From Curvularia sp. ZM96 (taxonomy: Eukaryota; Ascomycota; Dothideomycetes; Pleosporales; Pleosporaceae), in NCBI GenBank assembly GCA_022457065.1, contig JAJGBQ010000001.1:1240001-1304000 (forward strand): a stretch of 64,000 nucleotides of DNA. The letters are read 5' to 3'. Of this stretch, positions 45,701-56,515 are shown in pieces. Made by a program: the position numbers and the translations under genes. Below the pieces are notes generated by a model, which saw only the letters and a list, made by a program, of their open reading frames with translations, was not told where the DNA came from and made no database searches. The first letter of the stretch is position 1. Every line of letters begins with the position of its first letter.

Positions 45701-47545
45701 CTAGTAGCTTCGGCCGAACAGGATCCATTGCTTGGCTGGAGTGGTGCAGCTGGGGTTGATGCACTTGGTCTTGCCAGGCTCGATTCCTTCGGGCTGTTCG
45801 AAAGGAATGCATAAACTCTTTGCGCCCATAGCAGGGGCTTGCTTGTCCTCAGCGACACCATCGCCCAATGCTGTCCTCGCGCTCTTGGCCTTGACCTCAT
45901 CCTCACACTTGTCACCTTCACAGTGGGGAACCAGAACAACGTTCTTGTTGTTGAGAGTAGGAACGAAGTCGTCCCAGTTGGTGAGTTGAACGCGGTGGCT
46001 GCGGTAGTTCTTGTCGGCCTTTTCAAACATGTCCTTCTGAATTTGCTCGAGCAGCTTGGGAACTTCTTGTGTGAGATCATCGACGTTAATCGTACCACGT
46101 GCGGCATCCTTGTCGTCAATGTCACGACGCGAGGTAGTAACAACACCCTTCTCGGCGTCCTTGGGGCCGAACTCGATTCGCAGAGGGATACCCTTGAGCT
46201 CCCAGTCGTTGAACTTCCAACCAGGGGAGTATCCTTCGCGGTAATCGGTCTCAACGCGAACGCCTGCGGCTTTCAAGTCATCGGAGATCTTCTGGACCTT
46301 GCCGTAAAGGCTTTCCTTGTCCTCAGCAGACATCCTGTTGGGATTAGTGATATGTACTTAGAAATATGAAAGGCAAACATACTTAGCTGTGACACCGACA
46401 GGGATGACCACAACTTGAATCTCAGCAACGCGAGGAGGGATGACCAACCCCCGGTTGTCACCGTGAGTCAGAATCATGACACCGATCGAGCGAGTAGTCA
46501 AACCCCAAGAGTTCTGCCAGACGTGAACGTGCTCTGACTTTCCAGACTCCTTCGCGTGAGGGTCCTCGACGGTGATGTTGAACATCTTGGAAAAGTGCTG
46601 ACCCAGGCAATGAGAGGTTGCGGCTTGAATGCCACGACCCGTTGCGGGAATGAAACCTTCGATAGTTGTGGTGTAGTCGGCTCCAGGGAACTTCTCGTTG
46701 ACAGTCTTGGTACCCTTGACAACGGGAACAGCGAGCAGGTTTTGGTAGACATCGGAGTACCAATCCAAAATCTGCAGGACTTCGGCGCTGGCCTCCTCCT
46801 TTGTAAGATGCGCAGTGTGACCTTCTTGCCAGAGGAACTCGCGCGATCGGATGAAGGGCATAGGATCTAGAAATATGTTAGATAGAGCGTCAAGAGAAAC
46901 ATCATCAGGACCATACGCTTAAACTCCCACCGAACGACGTTGTTCCATTGGTTAAGCTTCAAAGGCAGGTCGCGGTGAGACTGGATCTTGCGGGCGAAGT
47001 AGGGATACATGGCGGTCTCGGATGTAGGGCGCACAGCAACAGGCTTCTCCAAGTCAGACTTGCCGCCCTTGGTAACCCAGGCGACCTCAGCAGCGAAACC
47101 CTCGACGTGCTCCTTCTCTCGCTCCAAGTTGTCCGAACTGATGAAGATTGGGAAGTAGGCATTTCTAACTTTGAGTGTTTTGATTTGCGAATCGAACCAG
47201 GTCTTGATGTTTTCCCAGATGGCGTAGGAGGAGGGTTCGAGAATGTAGCATCCGGCAACGTCGTAGTACGAGATCATCTGACCCTTGGTGATGACCTGCT
47301 GGTACCATTCTCCCAGGTCGACCTCTTTCGCGACATCGATACCAATCAGCGCGGATCCCTCAATCTGCCGCACAGTCAACACGACGAAATCTCCAAATGC
47401 GCCTCCAATCGGTGTAGCTGACCTTCTTCTTTTGCTGCTGAGGCTTCTTGGCAGCCTTCTGGGGGTTTCCGTCCTTCTTGCTTTTCTTGGTCTCCGAAAG
47501 GGAAAGATCCTTCATCTGACCGTCGGCTGCTGTAGCTTCGGCCAT
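45701..47545 (-). CDS. Cytosolic prolyl-tRNA synthetase (class II, eukaryote/archaea type)
   Basis: Exons 47423-47545, 46917-47364, 46383-46866 and 45701-46334 encode 562 aa. The N terminus is a Lys-rich extension (about 40 residues). Catalytic domain: VAVRPTSETAMYPYFARKI, motif 2 spliced as VVRWEFKHPMPFIRSREFLW, and motif 3 within HGDNRGLVIPPR. The anticodon-binding domain follows and then the archaeal/eukaryotic C-terminal zinc-binding part with paired Cys (HCEGDKCEDEV; KCINPSCTTP), ending in the typical Tyr (FGRSY). No editing insert (INS) of the bacterial kind is seen. It charges tRNA-Pro with proline. It is divergent from TCP1. Confidence 0.95.
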
Positions 47546-48045
47546 GCTGCTGTAGACGACCAATGTTAGCACAGTTGTTAAGAGAAAGATAGCGACGGCA
47601 GGTTCAGCGATGTTCTGGAGTTCGATATCAAAATAGGTGAGGTATTCAAACAGCATATGCTCTATGTGTGACAAGTGACAGATGTATAGGGGGTTGTTGG
47701 CGGGGCAAGCGGGGTATCTTGACGCGACTTTACAATGCTTACATGCAATTGAGGAGCGGGGAGTTGATATAAGAACTTGTTGCGGGCGGAGGCGAGAAGG
47801 CGAGTCACAATTACGAGCAAAGGGCTCAAGCTGATACGAAGGGCGGCCGAGGTTGTAGTCTCGTGTGAGCACACAGCCAAATGTGTGGAGGGGCGAGTCA
47901 TCGGTGCAAGGGTCCACTCTAGCGCGACTGCCACAGCGGCGGAGCTACAATTCGCCGACGCGGGCGGCGGGCAAGCTGCTTGGAGATTTTCTGGACCGCG
48001 TAGAGGCAGCAAACAACACAGCGAAACAGCTTAGGAGACGACCAA
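47546..48045. other. Divergent 5' region of prolyl-tRNA synthetase and TCP1
   Basis: Exactly 500 bp between the two start codons. No clear known operator was identified. Confidence 0.5.
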
Positions 48046-49870
48046 ATGGCAGGAATTTTCGAGCAGTCACGCAGCGGAGGGACTCTGTGTAAGCCTGGGG
48101 AGCTCTGGTATCGTGAACAGGAACGAGTGGCTAACCGGGATAACAGTCCTTGGAGGCCAGAAAATCAGCGGCCAGGACATTCGCGACCAAAACGTCCTTG
48201 CTACGACCGCCATTGCAAATGTCGTCAAATCGTCCTTTGGGCCCTCGGGCCTGGACAAGATGATGGTCGACGACATTGGTGATGTGACAGTCACCAACGA
48301 CGGCGCCACTATCCTCAGTCTGCTCGACATTGAGCACCCCGCAGGCAAAATCCTCGTCGACCTCGCACAACAGCAGGACAAGGAAGTTGGAGATGGCACA
48401 ACGTCGGTAGTCATAATAGCGGCCGAGCTGCTGCGGAGAGCCAACGAACTCATGAAGAACAAGATTCACCCTACTACTATCATCACTGGCTACAGGCTGG
48501 CACTGAGAGAGGCGGTCAAGTACATGAACGAGAATATCAGCACAAAGGTCGACGCTCTGGGCCGCGACTCGCTGGTCAACATTGCGAAGACATCCATGTC
48601 CAGCAAGATCATCGGCTCAGACTCGGACTTCTTTGCCAACATGGTTGTAGACGCCATGACCGCTGTCAAGATGACAAACAACAAGAACGAGGTCAAATAC
48701 CCAGTCAAGGCTGTCAACATTCTTAAGGCACACGGTCAGAGCGCTACTCAGTCAATACTCGTCAAGGGCTATGCCCTCAACTGCACAGTTGCCTCGCAAG
48801 CCATGAAGACACGCATCACCGACGCCAAGATTGCCTGCCTGGACATCAACCTGCAGAAGGAGCGGATGAAGTTGGGTGTACACATCACCATTGACGATCC
48901 GGAACAGCTAGAGAAGATTCGTGAGCGTGAGGCAGGAATCGTCACGGAGCGTATTGAGATGATCTTAAAGGCTGGAGCCAATGTTGTCCTGACCACAAAG
49001 GGCATCGACGACCTTTGCCTGAAGCACTTTGTCGAGAAGGGCGCCATGGCGGTACGAAGATGTAAGAAGGAGGATCTCCGAAGGATAGCAAAGGCGACTG
49101 GAGCTACTCTGGTCAGCACATTGTCCGACCTGAACGGTGATGAGAAGTTTGAGGCAGCGAACTTGGGTTACGCAGAAGAGGTATCACAAGAGCGTATTTC
49201 GGACGACGAGTGCATTCTGGTCAAGGGCACCAAGGCTTTCTCTTCTGCATCCATCATCCTGCGAGGAGCAAACGACTATGCTCTCGACGAGATGGAGCGA
49301 TCAGTGCACGACTCGCTATCTGCCGTCAAGCGCACGCTGGAGAGTGGACGTATTGTTCCAGGTGGTGGTGCTGTCGAGACTGCGTTGCACATCTACCTGG
49401 AGGAGTGGGCAACATCAGTAGTGAGTTGATTCGGATTCCCCCTCACACAATTGCATGGCTAAACAGGCACTCAGGGCTCTCGTGAGCAGCTTGCGATAGC
49501 TGCCTTTGCACAGTCTCTGCTGGCCATCCCCAAGACGCTTGCAATCAACGCAGCTAAGGATGCTACTGAGCTTGTCGCCAACCTGCGATCACGACATGCT
49601 CTCTCCCAACGCACAGTGAACCCAGCAGACCCCTCGTCGCAAGACGCCAAGCAACTTGCAAAGTCCAAGAACTACAAGAACTACGGCTTGGATCTCACGA
49701 ACGGCAAGGTACACGACACGCTCAAGGCTGGTGTTCTGGAACCCAGCATGAGCAAGGTCAAGCAGTTGAAGTCGGCAGTGGAGGCGTGTGTTGCCATTAT
49801 GCGAATCGATACCCTCATCAAGCTGGATCCGGAGGAGCAAGGTGGCGGTGATGATGGACACGGACACTAG
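48046..49870 (+). CDS. TCP1: Chaperonin CCT/TRiC subunit alpha (Tcp1)
   Basis: Exons 48046-48088, 48147-49420 and 49475-49870 give 570 aa. Group II chaperonin motifs are present: KSSFGPSGLDKMMVDD, VTNDGATILSLLD, the ATP-site GDGTTSVVI, and GGGAVETAL near the C-terminal equatorial domain. The spliced N terminus GGTLFLGGQKISG and the segment HPTTIITGYRLALREAVKYM match the alpha subunit. CCT folds actin, tubulin and WD-repeat proteins in the cytosol. Splices around 49421-49474 restore ATSVGSREQLAIAAFAQSL. Confidence 0.95.
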
Positions 49871-50703
49871 CACGGTGTAGAGGTGGCACAAGAAAGAGAT
49901 AGTCGAGAAAAAAAGATAACGACAGTGTAATGAAAGGCTTGAAAGCGCCCACGTGCACGACCGAGATCCACAGTGCCACACATCCCTGCCCTAACATGTT
50001 CACGGGATCTTGCTCATGGAACGAGCGCGGGGTGTGTACAAGGCTGACCCGGATGCGAAATTATACTTTGAATGAGGGCGAAGCAGACTTTGTTGTACAG
50101 AAAGCGTTACTACGTGTGGACCGGTGAGCCATGGAGACCGCAAGAGTGACCGACGGGAGCCTGGCGGTTGCTTCAACAGGAGAATTGACTGACTAGCGGC
50201 TGCGGCTGTGCCCAATCACACGCCTGCAATACGCGATGCGGGTACCGCCCGCTGGCTCGACTAACTCAGCTCTCGCTTACCCTGGGACATGGCGTCGCCA
50301 TGTCTGTTGTACATCCGACTGTCCCTGCGCCGAGCGAACGCAGAGATCGACCTGGAGAAGACGCAACGGCAGAAACGGCCATGTTGGACATTGACAATGC
50401 ATGAAAAACAGTTGCCATGTCGTGTGAGTGCTGGAGATTGACAAAGCAGCGCGGTTCGTGCAAGTTTCACCTACATTCTCTCGGGTCAAGCCTCTTGGCA
50501 CGCTACTCCAGCTGATCAGCCTTTGGATGTATTCATCCCGTATTTGTACTGACATGCAAGCCTCAGCGGGCCCTTGCCCGCCTAAACGGCACTTCATTTA
50601 GTATCGCTTGTAGCCCAATGTAGGCACCTGGCTGGGGTCAAGTCTGCATTTAGTCACTGGCTTTCCCTCCGTCTTCTGCTACCCATTAGGCAATTTCACA
50701 GCC
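49871..50703. other. Intergenic region at the core/accessory boundary
   Basis: About 830 bp between TCP1 and the surface-protein gene. No recognisable gene; overlapping minus-strand frames near 50261-50600 look like chance. Confidence 0.45.
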
Positions 50704-51966
50704 ATGGCATCCGCTATGCTTGGTCCTTTGGTACTCGCCCTTCTTGCTCAACATGGTGCCGCTGCTGTCATGTCAGCGCCAGAGGCCACAATCACCTCAG
50801 CACCAGCTCTTCTGAAGAGAGCCGTCACCACGATTGGATACATCTCGACGCGCGAATTCGATGGCACCACATACTGTGAGTCAAAATACTCGCTCCGGAT
50901 CATTCGTCACTGACCTATTCAAGGGGATACAATCACGGCAAATGAACAAGGCAACGCAATTGCCACATCCAGCAACCTATTCCAGATTTGCGACCCGGCA
51001 AAACCATGCACATTCTTCTCCTGCTCAGGCGACTATGTCATCTTGTCCACTTCTTCACTGTTTTGGTACGTCAGTTCATAAGATCTTCTGTCTTGTCTTG
51101 GTCACAGCTACTAACACTTATTGCACAGTGGAGGATCGTCTAGCACGTGTAGTTACTGGGAACTGAAAACCGACATCAACGACCAAAACCCTCTAACGAA
51201 CTATTGGTGTGATGCAAAGACGAGCGAGGGTGGCATAATCTACATGACGACACCTGAACCTGGTAAGTCCATCTCTCTGTACTATCACAAAACAGCCTTA
51301 CTGACACCACGTTCTAAAGGCGCCGGGTCCGGCACAGGCACAACGAAAACTAGTGCTAAGCCAGCAAGTGTATCCTTCACCTCGGCTTCGAACGTCGCAT
51401 CCGTATCTTCTATCGATTCGGGACCAGGCGTGGACCCAATCGACCCCATTCGTGAATCGAAGAAGAAGTCAACCCCAATTGGCGCTATAGTTGGTGGTGT
51501 CGTCGGTGGTATCGGTGTGCTAGCCGCCATAATATTCGGTGTTTGGTTCTTCCTACGCAAGAAGCGTAACCAGTCTGCCTCCAACAACACTGTTCAGCAA
51601 GCCCCTCCAGGTCCACCACCAATGCAACAAAACCCCCAGCAGCCTCCTGTAGGTGTTCAATACTACCATGAGCAGAAGCCTGTTCCCCAACCACAGGTTC
51701 AGCAAGTGCCTCCCCAGCCATACGGTCAACAGGCGCCAGCACAGCCTTTCTATGACCCAAATGCTCAGCCAGCATATGCGCAGCAGTCGCAAGCCATGTA
51801 TGGGGCGCCACCTCCAGAAAAGACGCCTGCGCCCTTGGCTATGGGTCATCAAACACATGCATATCACGCAGATAACGGGCCGGTGAGTCCTGTGCCACAG
51901 TACTCGCCTAGCCCAACGCCTGCGGTGCCGGCCAATGTTAATGAGCTATCGAGCGAGCGGATGTAG
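50704..51966 (+). CDS. Secreted/cell-surface single-pass membrane protein, Cys-rich ectodomain
   Basis: Exons 50704-50875, 50924-51065, 51129-51262 and 51320-51966 give 364 aa. An N-terminal signal peptide (MASAMLGPLVLALLAQHGAA) is followed by an ectodomain with several Cys (QICDPAKPCTFFSCSGDY; STCSYWELK; NYWCDAKT), a Ser/Thr/Ala-rich stalk, one membrane helix (IGAIVGGVVGGIGVLAAIIF) and a Lys/Arg stop, then a Pro/Gln-rich cytosolic tail. This layout resembles fungal wall-stress-sensor-like proteins (Mid2-like), but I do not recognise the ectodomain. Two of the introns use AAG acceptors, and the last one (57 bp) is in frame and stop-free, so isoforms are possible. Confidence 0.75.
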
Positions 51967-53273
51967 AATTTGTTAAGCTGGGATAATGGTGTAATGCGGT
52001 TTAGGTATTTTCAGATATCGTATAGCAAGCATGTTCTTGGCTATCTCCATTGACGTAAATCGAAATTAATGCCCCGGTCCTTGTTGGCTACCACTCTACT
52101 AATATGTCATGTACCACACACGGTTCGCCGCTGCACTTCATCTACACCTTCACTTTTAAAGAAATCCACTTGTGCTCTAAACTTCAGAGTCTAAATAAAA
52201 GAGCCTTGTTAAGGGACTTCTCTCCGTCGACGCGATTCTCATAGTCAGCCCAACAACAGCTGCATACATCAAGAACTTGGCGACAAACTATTCTTGTAAT
52301 GTCAAACCCTTCATGACTTGCGAATGTCACTGACCTCCACAATCCAGATGCTGTCTCTTACCTTCCACCATGATCGAGATGTACCCACAAGAAGCACTGC
52401 AACATTGAAGGCGGCTGTCTGCGCAACAACACTTCTGTCAAGTGCACCTCCACTATCAAGAAAAGCAGAGACAAGAACGGCGACGCCTGGTTTGAAGACA
52501 AAAAATCAACGTTTGCTGACACCAGCGATTGGGTTGCTACCGAGCTCATCAGGCAGATTGGCGAAGAGCTGGAGAAAGCTACAGACTTTGAGCTTTCGAA
52601 ACTCGATGTACTATATTAGTGCAGCCACTCGCTCAGCAACTCTGATTAGGAGCGCTTTTCAGCTCCCAGGGATACGGTGCATATATGACTATATCTAGAT
52701 GGTAACGAAATCAACTTACATGATCCATCGCGTAATGTTTCTCCTGCACTTTTGACAATGAATTATGCAGTTCCATGTGATAATTTCGGTAGGCACACCA
52801 AGGGTTGCAAAAGATGGCCCTGCATGCGCAATGGACAGCGTTGATCAGAGTGATTTTGTCGCCATAGTAACTAGATGGAAAGACGGTAGCAGCTTTACCC
52901 TTTCAAATGTAATCACACGACGAACGTGCATTCTGCGGCCAAGGCACCGCCCTCGGGAAAAGAAACTTGAGCAATTGTCATGGCTTGAACCCTACTCTTG
53001 GAGTACCTACCTGAATAGGTAGCCAGAAAAAAAACCACCCATCAAAGCCGCCAGGTCACAGTCATAATCACCGCAAGGATACAAATCTAGTCTGATAGAT
53101 CTTGTAACTCTAGGTATGTTTGAATCTGCCTTGTATGTTTACGAGCTGAAACGTGTGTTAGGTTAGGGATAGTTTTAGTCTGTACAGCGAGAGATGGCTT
53201 AGCAGATAAATATAGAACAATCAATACTACTCCGCTTTCCCCAGCAGAACATTCACACCTCGCCATCCCCAGC
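51967..53273. other. Intergenic region with a decayed small gene
   Basis: About 1.3 kb between the surface protein and the aminotransferase stop. It contains the pseudogene listed at 52208-52619. The frame at 52765-53022 has no recognisable features. Confidence 0.45.
52208..52619 (+). pseudogene. Decayed small secreted Cys-rich protein gene (tentative)
   Basis: A reading frame from 52208 begins with GTT where a start codon would be expected and then reads KGLLSVDAILIVSPTTAA, much like a signal peptide. It continues with YIKNLATNYSCNVKPFMTCE until a TGA at 52331. The +1 frame picks up LHNPDAVSYLPP, meets a TGA at 52371 (one C-to-T change away from CGA), and then stays open for 81 more codons with coding-like content: HKKHCNIEGGCLRNNTSVKC, then DWVATELIRQIGEELEKATD, ending at TAG 52617-52619. 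The combination of lost start, frameshift and stop suggests a dead effector-like gene. An alternative is a functional gene with an intron that I failed to place. Confidence 0.45.
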
Positions 53274-54738
53274 TCAGATTCTAGGTTTTACGACAGCCTT
53301 GCTATTCGACGCCACATCATCCTTTGTGTACAATGGCATGGTACCCGGCGTTGACCTCAACGCCTCTTCAATAATCGCCAGTGCCAGATCCAGCTGCTCT
53401 TCAGTAACAGTAATCGGGGGCGCAATCCTAAATACGCCACCAAACGACGCCATTGTAGCCAGCTGCGCCCATAACCCCAGCTCCTCCATTCTACGCGATA
53501 CGGCCGCGCCGACTTGAGGAGCACCAGCTTTTGTCGTTCTGTCGCTGACGATTTCAACGCCGGCCATCAGACCGCGCCCGCGCACGTCACCAATGCATCC
53601 GTAACGGGACTGAAGACGTTTGAGTCCTGCTTGCAGCTTGATACCGAGGTGCTTGGAGCGAGCGCAGAGGTCGTCTCGAATGACGATTTCAAGAACTTTG
53701 TCGCCGACGGCAGCGGGAAGCGGATCGTTGATGTGCGTCGTATAGAACAAGAAGCCGTTGTCTTTGGCGTGCTTGGCGATCTTGTTCGACGTCAGGACAG
53801 CGCTGAGCGGTATCCCATTTCCAAGCGTTTTGCTCAAGGTCAGGATATCCGGGACGACGCCCTCGTCTTCTTTGTGGTGTGTAAACGCGAACATGTCGCC
53901 TGCTCTGCCCAACCCGGTTTGCGCCTCGTCTACGATCAACAGCATGCCTCTCTTCTCACAGTGTTCTTTCAGTGCTTTGAGATAGCCTGGTGGCAGTTCC
54001 AACATACCGCCGCTAGAGAGAATGGGCTCGACAATGACTGCTGCGAGCGAACCGCAGGACTGTTTATCTAATAGGTCAAAGCCATAGTCTAGCTCCGTCT
54101 TCCAGTCGTACGTGCCATCTGCATGTCGAAATATCGAGCGATACGAATTAGGCGTCGGCAGTGCCAGATTCCCAATCATGTTCGGCCCATAGCCTGAGCG
54201 ACCGGCGTGATACTGGGCACCGAGTGACGCACCCGTCATGCCGTGCCAGGATGCCGCGAGCCCGACGATTTCGAATTTCCCAGTGAAGAATTTAGCCAGA
54301 CGAATGGCGGCTTCGTTGCTCTCGCCGCCGGTACTCAGAAAGAATGCTTTGTCAAGACCAGCGGGCGCGACTCCGGTCAAGCGCTTTGCAAGACTGATCA
54401 CCGGAGGGCTAATCATGCCGCTGAAGAGGTGATCAAGATGCTGCGCATGGTCGTGAATTACCTTGACGACTTCGGGGTGCCCATGGCCTATCAGCGTACT
54501 CATTTGGCCGGAAGTGAACTGCAGGAATAGAGTTAAGCATAGTTCTTTTTGATTTCCTTCGAGAGTGAAATTAGATTCAACGTACATCCATCATCCGGTG
54601 GCCAGAGGCAGTTTCCACAAAGATGCCATCGGTAGATGTGATGACTTCTGGGTGGAAAGCAGTTCCGTAGGTAAGCAAGCAGTCGTCCGCATCGCGTTGG
54701 AGCTGCTTAGCGTTGATGTTGTCGTACGGTCGAGGCAT
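53274..54738 (-). CDS. Class III (PLP) aminotransferase, 2,2-dialkylglycine decarboxylase-like
   Basis: Two exons (54586-54738, 53274-54518) give 465 aa. The 67 bp intron joins HRMMD to FTSGQMSTLIGHGHPEVV, the usual N-terminal motif. PLP-binding motifs: LSTGGESNEAAIRLAKFFTG, VDEAQTGLGRAGDMFAF and the Lys in LTLSKTLGNGIPL. The closest recognisable type is 2,2-dialkylglycine decarboxylase and its relatives; 4-aminobutyrate or ornithine aminotransferases are more distant. It acts on an amino group donor that cannot be fixed from sequence. No targeting signal is seen. It lies alone in the accessory part. Confidence 0.88.
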
Positions 54739-56515
54739 TGTATATTTGTACTAATGATTATGGTATTAAATATAATCAATATTACCCGAGCATGTCACAC
54801 AGCATCATCGGGAACATATGCGCATTTATAAGACGTTGTCGAGCGGTGTGGCAGACGTGCTGCACTCGTCTTATCTTTTCCGACGGAGAGAGGGTTGGCG
54901 AGTGAAGTGCAACGGAGTCGCTACCTAACAAATACCTAGTCCCGCGTCTTCGTACAAATGACGGATTGCACGCGATAGTCCGCATGCCGGTCGGTGTGCT
55001 TACGTCAAATAAAAAGAAATGCTTATTCAAATAAGGGCTCTGCGCAGCGAATCTATTAATGATAGCATTGTATACACTTTGTTGCGCTTACGTGTCGACG
55101 CTTAACCCAAACTGTAGTTTCTATTCCTCTACCCGCTGTTATGATGCGCAGATTCAGCAACATTTCCGGCCTTCTCGTTATTTATGAATACAATAGACCA
55201 TACTATACCTTATGTCTTTGGGGTTTCGTGGTCCAACACACACGGGATGCTGCCGATGATAAGAGGAGATTCGCCAGCAGGTAAGTGTTGAATGTTATGG
55301 TCAACCACTAGGTACTCATAATCAGTGATAATTTGTTCGCAATCATAGTTCCTGTATTCACAGGTACATAGCACTAACTCCAAAACGTCTCTGCGCTCCT
55401 TCAAAGCAGCAATTTTGGTAAACTCGATGAGGCCATGCTGATGACTAATCAGTGTATATCTCACGTACATCTCATCTGTTAAAGATGTAACTTTACATCT
55501 ATGTATCCTGAGTCGCACACTAGTTTGCGATGCTGCCTACGTTTACAATTGTTTCAGCATCTTTTGTTGTCTTCATTCCTTCCTTTGAACAATGGAAAAT
55601 ATCAACCACATTTAATGTAGACAAGGCTTGGAGAGCACCTAGATTTAAGATCAGTGATTGGGCATCTGTTACGTTGTTCAACCCCACTATGGGTACTTTA
55701 ACTACTGTACATGCCTTTGTAAAGGTGAAGCAGACTACTGAATACAACAAGGGTTTCCAATTTCTTCGAATGCGTGTGTATTTCTCAGTCCTTAAAGTAT
55801 ACGAAAAAGTATACAGAACATTACGGCCAGTGGGAGTTGATTTCTACGCGGTGAAATTTTTAGTCTCAACTTGTCAGCCTGGTCCACCCCGAAATTTCAG
55901 CCTGAAAGTAAAATTCGGCAGCACATTATAAAGCAATAAATGCGCAAGATTCTGTTCCCCGTCTTAGCATGCAGAAAATAACCCATCCTGTATGTAATCT
56001 GCTCGCTTGCAGGTTTGCATTGTGCTGCAACTTTACCGCTTGCATTTCAGCCTTACCGCGCCACACTGTAGGCAGCGCAATCAGCTGCAGAGTCGACTTT
56101 AGCTCTTGGTATGCACATTGGTAGACACACCGTTTAGGGGTGAACTCTTATCCCTGGCATAGCCACATGCTGCTGCCTTGTGCTCTCTATCTGACAATAT
56201 ATATCCCTGCATATGCTCCTTTAGCAATGAGCCAGACACTCGTTCCTTGGACGGACACCTTCCTACTTGCTCGCTCACATCTGGTATTTTGTCCCGTACT
56301 TTGTGCCCAGACACTGTTCCCAACAGTATAGCTTTTACAACCATCAGCCTTGACGCCACTGCCACTCTCGTCTCACAAATTCGTAACCCCCCCAAATCGT
56401 TGCTTGGCATACATTGCCTTGTCGTGGAAGCGTCTAGTAAAGCCGCAGGTTTGATCCTCCTCTTCTGTTACAGCTTTCACAAGCTTGATATCTGTCGAAA
56501 GCACTAGGAAGAGAG
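54739..56515. other. Long gene-poor region
   Basis: About 1.8 kb. Neighbouring frames on the minus strand at 55210-55518 and 55520-55750 are in different frames, lack known domains and could be remnants. Around 55860-56090 short repeated strings occur (CCGAAATTT versus AAATTCGG; TTTACCGCTTGCATTTCAGC followed by CTTACCGCGCC), compatible with edges of an old transposon. Nothing can be assigned. Confidence 0.4.

Noticed and set aside
52765..53022. 85-codon plus-strand frame
   Set aside because: No signal peptide, no domain and no supporting splice context.
53514..54071. 185-codon plus-strand frame within the aminotransferase
   Set aside because: Antisense shadow of a well-supported gene.
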